Assembly (NCBI GenBank): GCA_003599475.1
Contig: QZKK01000234.1
Span: forward strand, 1-19,511
Length of the DNA: 19,511 bases
From: Desulfobacteraceae bacterium
GTDB taxonomy: Bacteria; Desulfobacterota; Desulfobacteria; Desulfobacterales; SURF-15
Direction of reading: 5' to 3'
The first letter of the stretch is position 1. Each line of letters opens with the position of its first letter. Below, one piece after another: positions 16,193 to 19,511 of the stretch. The notes under the pieces were generated by a model. The model did no database searches and had not been told where the DNA came from. It saw only the letters and a program-made list of their open reading frames with translations. The translations under genes were made by a program, and so were the position numbers.

Positions 16193-18454
16193 ATGCTGAA
16201 ACAGGTACCCAAAAACCGTCCGATCGCGCTTCAAAGCGCAAGCACCAAATCGACCAGCCTGAAGGCGACCATCCGGGATCAATCCGGGGCAGGGAAGACC
16301 AGAATCGGAGAGCTCCTGTGCAAAGAGGGACATATCACCAGCACCCAACTGGAAGAAGCGGTTAAATACCAGCAGAGCAATCCCGGAAGGCTGGGAAGCA
16401 TCCTGATCAAACTGGGCTACATCGAAGAAGAGACCATCGTAAGTATCTTAAACCGGTTGTACAATTATCCGGTCGCTCTTCTGTCGAAATTGAAACCGGA
16501 TCCGGAAGCGCTGAAACTGATCCCTTACGAGACAGCCAAAGCATACATGGTTTTCCCCTTGAAACTGAAGGAGGAAACCCTTGAAATCACCATGGCCGAA
16601 CCGACGGACTCCACAGTCGTCGAAAAACTTCAGCATGAGGTGCGCAAAGGCTTAAGCATCTTTATTTCCCCCGAAGCCGACATCATCGAAGCATTCCGAT
16701 CGCACTACAAAATCGACGATAAGGAATATGAAGCCCTGATAGGGCATAAAGAAGCTCAAGGAGAGGAAGAGACCCTTCCGATATCTCAAGTGGAAGACTT
16801 CGGATCTCTTGTCTCCGAAGCCGTCGGGGATGTGGAAGTGACTACGGCCCAGGATGAAGATTCCTCCTCGGACCAGTTTTCGGCAGCCGATGCACCGATT
16901 ATCAAACTGGTCAACGGCATCATGATCAAAGCCGTCAATGACGGGGTCAGCGACATCCACATCGAACCCTTTGAAAAGTCTCTGCAGGTCCGGTACCGGC
17001 TGGACGGGGCGCTCTACAGGTCCATGAATCTTCCACTGAGCATCAAAAACGCACTCACCTCCAGGATCAAGATCCTTGCCGGCCTCAACATCGCCGAGCG
17101 GCGGATTCCGCAGGACGGTCGGATCAAGATGCGCGTCGGAAAGAATCGATCGATCGACTTCCGGGTATCCTCGCTTCCCACACTCTTCGGAGAGGGGATC
17201 GTGATGCGGATCCTCGACAAATCGGCCCTGAATGTCGATTTGACAAAGCTTGGCTTCGAACGGAAAACGTTCGAGATCCTGAAGAAATGCATTTACAGGC
17301 CCTATGGCCTGTTGCTGGTCACCGGACCCACGGGAAGCGGCAAGACCACAACCCTTTATTCCATCTTAAATGCCTTGAACAAGGAAGAAACAAAGATCTT
17401 GACGGCTGAAGATCCGGTCGAGTTCAATTTCAAGGGGATCAACCAGGTTCTAGTCAAGGACCAGGTCGGAATGACTTTTGCCGCTGCGCTCAAATCGTTT
17501 TTGCGACAGGATCCCGATATCATCATGGTGGGAGAGATCCGGGATCTCGAAACGGCCGAGATTGCCATCAAAGCGGCGATGACCGGGCACCTTGTCTTCA
17601 GCACCCTTCACACAAACGACTGCCCCTCCACCATCGGACGCCTGGTGGACATCGGAATCCCGTCCTATATGCTGGCATCGGCTTTGACCATGGTGCTTTC
17701 CCAGCGGCTGGTCCGGCGACTCTGCCCCAAGTGCAAGGCCGTTAAAAATCACGACCCCAAAGAACTGGAGGGCATAGGGTTTTCGAAAGAGGAAATTCCG
17801 AATCTGAAAATCTATGGCGCGCAGGGATGCACCGAATGCAGTTCGTTGGGCTACCGGGGACGTCTCGGACTTTACGAACTGATGGCGGTCACCGAGGAGG
17901 TCGGAAAAGCCATCAATGCGAACGTGCCGGAAGACCAGCTCCGCAGGATCGCAGTCCAGGAAGGGATGTTGACCCTGCGGGATGCGGGTCTCGAAAAGGT
18001 CCGCCAGGGAGATACGTCGGTCGAGGAAGTCCTGAAAAAAACGACCATGACCAAGGAAGCGCTTCCTTCCTATCTCGTCAATCCTGAAACCGAGCGATAC
18101 GAAGACCGGGAGTTCATCATCCGGGAGGGAAACAGGGACAAGGATTTTTTCATGCTTGTTCAGGGAGCGCTGATGGTGGTCAAACAGGGGAAAAAAATCG
18201 CCGAAATCGTTCAGCCGGGAGATTATTTCGGGGAAATGGCTGCCATCACCGGAGAACCGAGATCCGCAAGCATCGTTTCCAAAGGAAGATCGATCATCAA
18301 GCGGTTTCCGGGAGATAAAATCTACGAGATCATCGAAAAGTACCCGGATGTCGCCAAAGCCCTTTTTTCGACACTATCCAATCGGCTGGCCCGAGCAGAC
18401 GGAATGATCGTCGGTCTGATGCGCCAGGCGAAAGGGGCCCCTCCGGCCAGTTGA
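16193..18454 (+). CDS. GspE/PilB-family ATPase with MshEN and cyclic-nucleotide-binding domains
   Basis: A 753-residue motor ATPase carrying sensory domains at both ends. The MshEN domain (about 36-160) has both halves of the c-di-GMP-type motif: R37-I-G-ELL through Q60, then R66-L-G-SILIKLGYI. The ATPase core follows (about 230-600) with SDIHIEPF, Walker A GPTGSGKTT (378-386), Walker B DPDIIMVGEIRD (from D440), GHLVFSTLHTND, and the zinc site C511-x2-C514 with C546-x2-C549, then GRLGLYELM. After TLRDAGLEKV the family normally ends. Here about 150 residues continue as a cyclic-nucleotide-binding domain (about 630-735) with the phosphate-binding cassette GEMAAITGEPRSAS (E681, R690). In CRP-type domains the corresponding Glu and Arg contact the ribose and phosphate. 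ATG 16193 has no clear ribosome-binding site. It stands in tandem with the GAF-ATPase gene, and no pilus or secretion partner is visible. Confidence 0.9.
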   Translation: MLKQVPKNRPIALQSASTKSTSLKATIRDQSGAGKTRIGELLCKEGHITSTQLEEAVKYQQSNPGRLGSILIKLGYIEEETIVSILNRLYNYPVALLSKLKPDPEALKLIPYETAKAYMVFPLKLKEETLEITMAEPTDSTVVEKLQHEVRKGLSIFISPEADIIEAFRSHYKIDDKEYEALIGHKEAQGEEETLPISQVEDFGSLVSEAVGDVEVTTAQDEDSSSDQFSAADAPIIKLVNGIMIKAVNDGVSDIHIEPFEKSLQVRYRLDGALYRSMNLPLSIKNALTSRIKILAGLNIAERRIPQDGRIKMRVGKNRSIDFRVSSLPTLFGEGIVMRILDKSALNVDLTKLGFERKTFEILKKCIYRPYGLLLVTGPTGSGKTTTLYSILNALNKEETKILTAEDPVEFNFKGINQVLVKDQVGMTFAAALKSFLRQDPDIIMVGEIRDLETAEIAIKAAMTGHLVFSTLHTNDCPSTIGRLVDIGIPSYMLASALTMVLSQRLVRRLCPKCKAVKNHDPKELEGIGFSKEEIPNLKIYGAQGCTECSSLGYRGRLGLYELMAVTEEVGKAINANVPEDQLRRIAVQEGMLTLRDAGLEKVRQGDTSVEEVLKKTTMTKEALPSYLVNPETERYEDREFIIREGNRDKDFFMLVQGALMVVKQGKKIAEIVQPGDYFGEMAAITGEPRSASIVSKGRSIIKRFPGDKIYEIIEKYPDVAKALFSTLSNRLARADGMIVGLMRQAKGAPPAS

Positions 18455-18462
18455 AAAACGGC

Positions 18463-18523
18463 AGAAGATGAGAAGCTGAGAAGATCAGAAGTTTCTTTCC
18501 TCCGCGTCTCCGTGTCTCTGTGT
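18463..18523. repeat. Two adjacent 8-base tandem arrays (AGAAGNTN x 4, then CTCCGYGT x 3)
   Basis: Units AGAAGATG, AGAAGCTG, AGAAGATC and AGAAGTTT run from 18463 to 18494. CTCCGCGT, CTCCGTGT and CTCTGTGT run from 18500 to 18523. The arrays fill the 75-base gap between the convergent stops of the CNBD-ATPase gene and the M48 protease gene. No hairpin terminator with a T-tract is visible in this gap. Confidence 0.8.
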
Positions 18524-18529
18524 CCCCCA

Positions 18530-19511
18530 TCAAGGGAGCGAGGAATTGCTGAACTTCTTCAATTGATCCCTGAAGTAGGACTTGTCGGCACCGGAGAGTT
18601 CCAGCGCACGCTTGCCTGCAGAAACTGCCGCCTCCCGGTAACCGTTTACAAAATAGCTTTCGGCGAGCGTATCCATGATCTGGGAGGATTGTTCCATCGC
18701 GGCGGCCCGCTCCGCCAGATGCATTGCACGCACCGGATTCCGGAATTCAGAGCTTGGACACGTCGCATACAGCCATGCCAGATTGTTCAAAACCTGAGGG
18801 CTTTCCGGTTTCAACCGAATGGCCTGTTCATAGGACTCGATGGCCTTTGAATACTCCTTGCGGCTGTAATGCAGATCTCCCCTCATGCTGAAAAGCCGTG
18901 CATTCTCGGGTGTGCGGCGGATCTCATTTTCCAGGATCTTCTCGTAGAAATGTGCATTGAGCATCTTGCCGGCTTCTCCGAAATTCAATTGGTACCCGGC
19001 GGCGGCAACCAGGAGAATTCCCGTAAGATATACGCCGATGCTTCTTCGAACCTTTCCGTCATGGCGTCGCACCCAATTCCGATCGAGCTCGCATTTTTGA
19101 AGGTAGCCGATCCTTTCTGCAATGCTGAAATGATGCCAGTTCGGCCGATCCGCCGGCTGGCCGGTAGTAAGTGCGATTTTTTGCAGGGTGGAGATCAGGC
19201 TTCGAGCGCTGCCGAAGAGGCGATATACGTAAGCATCTGCCTGACGTTCGAAATTTCGCATGAAATATCCGAAGACGTACCGGAAATAGAAAAGAAACAG
19301 GAATATGACCACAACGCTGAAGAGGATCGAAATCACCGTCGCCTGATGAAAACCGAATGCGTCGATGAACCGGTAGGTGAGTTCGCTGTAGAGAATCATG
19401 AAGATAATCAGATCGAACACCGCATAGGAAAGGAGAAGATATCCTACGAAAAAAAAGACATAAAAGACAAGATGCTTTCTTTTTACATGCCCGATCTCAT
19501 GGGCAATGACG
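18530..19511 (-). CDS. M48-family zinc metalloprotease with C-terminal TPRs, 5' end beyond window
   Basis: The open frame continues past the window edge. Its first visible residues read VIAHEIGHVKRKH, with the zinc-binding HExxH motif at 19501-19487. The third ligand region FERQADAY (Glu plus the conserved AD) follows about 75 residues later, as in M48 (HtpX/Ste24-like) membrane proteases, which cleave damaged or regulatory membrane proteins. Hydrophobic helices lie just after HExxH (VFYVFFFVGYLLLSYA and DLIIFMILY), before the third ligand (VISILFSVVVIFLFLFYF), and after the catalytic domain (GVYLTGILLVAAAGYQL). The C-terminal 130 or so residues form TPR helices (SMRGDLHYSRKEYSKAIESYEQAIRLKPESPQ and onward). 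An internal GTG at 19420 is not the start. The soluble TPR tail probably selects substrates or partners. The gene is convergent with the CNBD-ATPase gene. Confidence 0.88.
   Translation of the reverse strand, partial: VIAHEIGHVKRKHLVFYVFFFVGYLLLSYAVFDLIIFMILYSELTYRFIDAFGFHQATVISILFSVVVIFLFLFYFRYVFGYFMRNFERQADAYVYRLFGSARSLISTLQKIALTTGQPADRPNWHHFSIAERIGYLQKCELDRNWVRRHDGKVRRSIGVYLTGILLVAAAGYQLNFGEAGKMLNAHFYEKILENEIRRTPENARLFSMRGDLHYSRKEYSKAIESYEQAIRLKPESPQVLNNLAWLYATCPSSEFRNPVRAMHLAERAAAMEQSSQIMDTLAESYFVNGYREAAVSAGKRALELSGADKSYFRDQLKKFSNSSLP

Overview
The window looks like a chromosomal segment of a Desulfobacterota (deltaproteobacterial) anaerobe of moderate GC content. The pointers are an HdrA-type flavin/iron-sulfur protein next to a PocR-domain protein, an RpoH-type sigma factor, paired TPR and LolB/DUF4292-like lipoproteins, a LapA-domain membrane protein and two PilB/GspE-type secretion ATPases. 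The phylum is an inference from gene content; no taxonomic marker was aligned. No phage, transposase, integrase or CRISPR array is visible.

Layout. 1-1080 (minus): an HdrA-like oxidoreductase cut by the window edge, immediately downstream of a PocR-domain sensor gene. 1246-1403: a minus-strand tRNA-Arg(TCT) with encoded CCA, its terminator and a possible promoter. 1432-5609 (plus): rpoH, a TPR lipoprotein, a LolB/DUF4292-like lipoprotein and a Mut7-C protein, closed by a hairpin terminator. 5680-7953: a dGTPase-like HD hydrolase, a HIT protein and a LapA-domain membrane protein, followed by a terminator-like hairpin. 8073-13163: mutS, an AMIN/Amidase_3 cell-wall amidase overlapping the end of mutS, and an enoyl-CoA hydratase. 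13214-18454: a near-perfect sigma70 promoter, a 73-residue membrane protein and two large secretion-type ATPases. 18530-19511 (minus, convergent): an M48 metalloprotease with C-terminal TPRs, cut by the right edge just upstream of its HExxH motif.

The most interesting part is 13.2-18.5 kb. Two GspE/PilB-family ATPases stand in tandem with no pilin, secretin or inner-membrane platform gene in view. The first has an N-terminal GAF domain carrying an NKFDE-like signature. The second has an intact-looking MshEN (c-di-GMP-type) domain at its N-terminus and a cyclic-nucleotide-binding domain at its C-terminus. This suggests a motor pair that reads several nucleotide second messengers. The domain architecture is read from the sequence; the signalling role is inference.

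A second recurrent signal is a set of short tandem arrays of 7- or 8-base units at the 3' ends of genes: CTGAACA at 6846, CCCGTAA at 15995, and AGAAGNTN followed by CTCCGYGT at 18463-18523. The unit sequences differ but the arrays share the same scale and placement.
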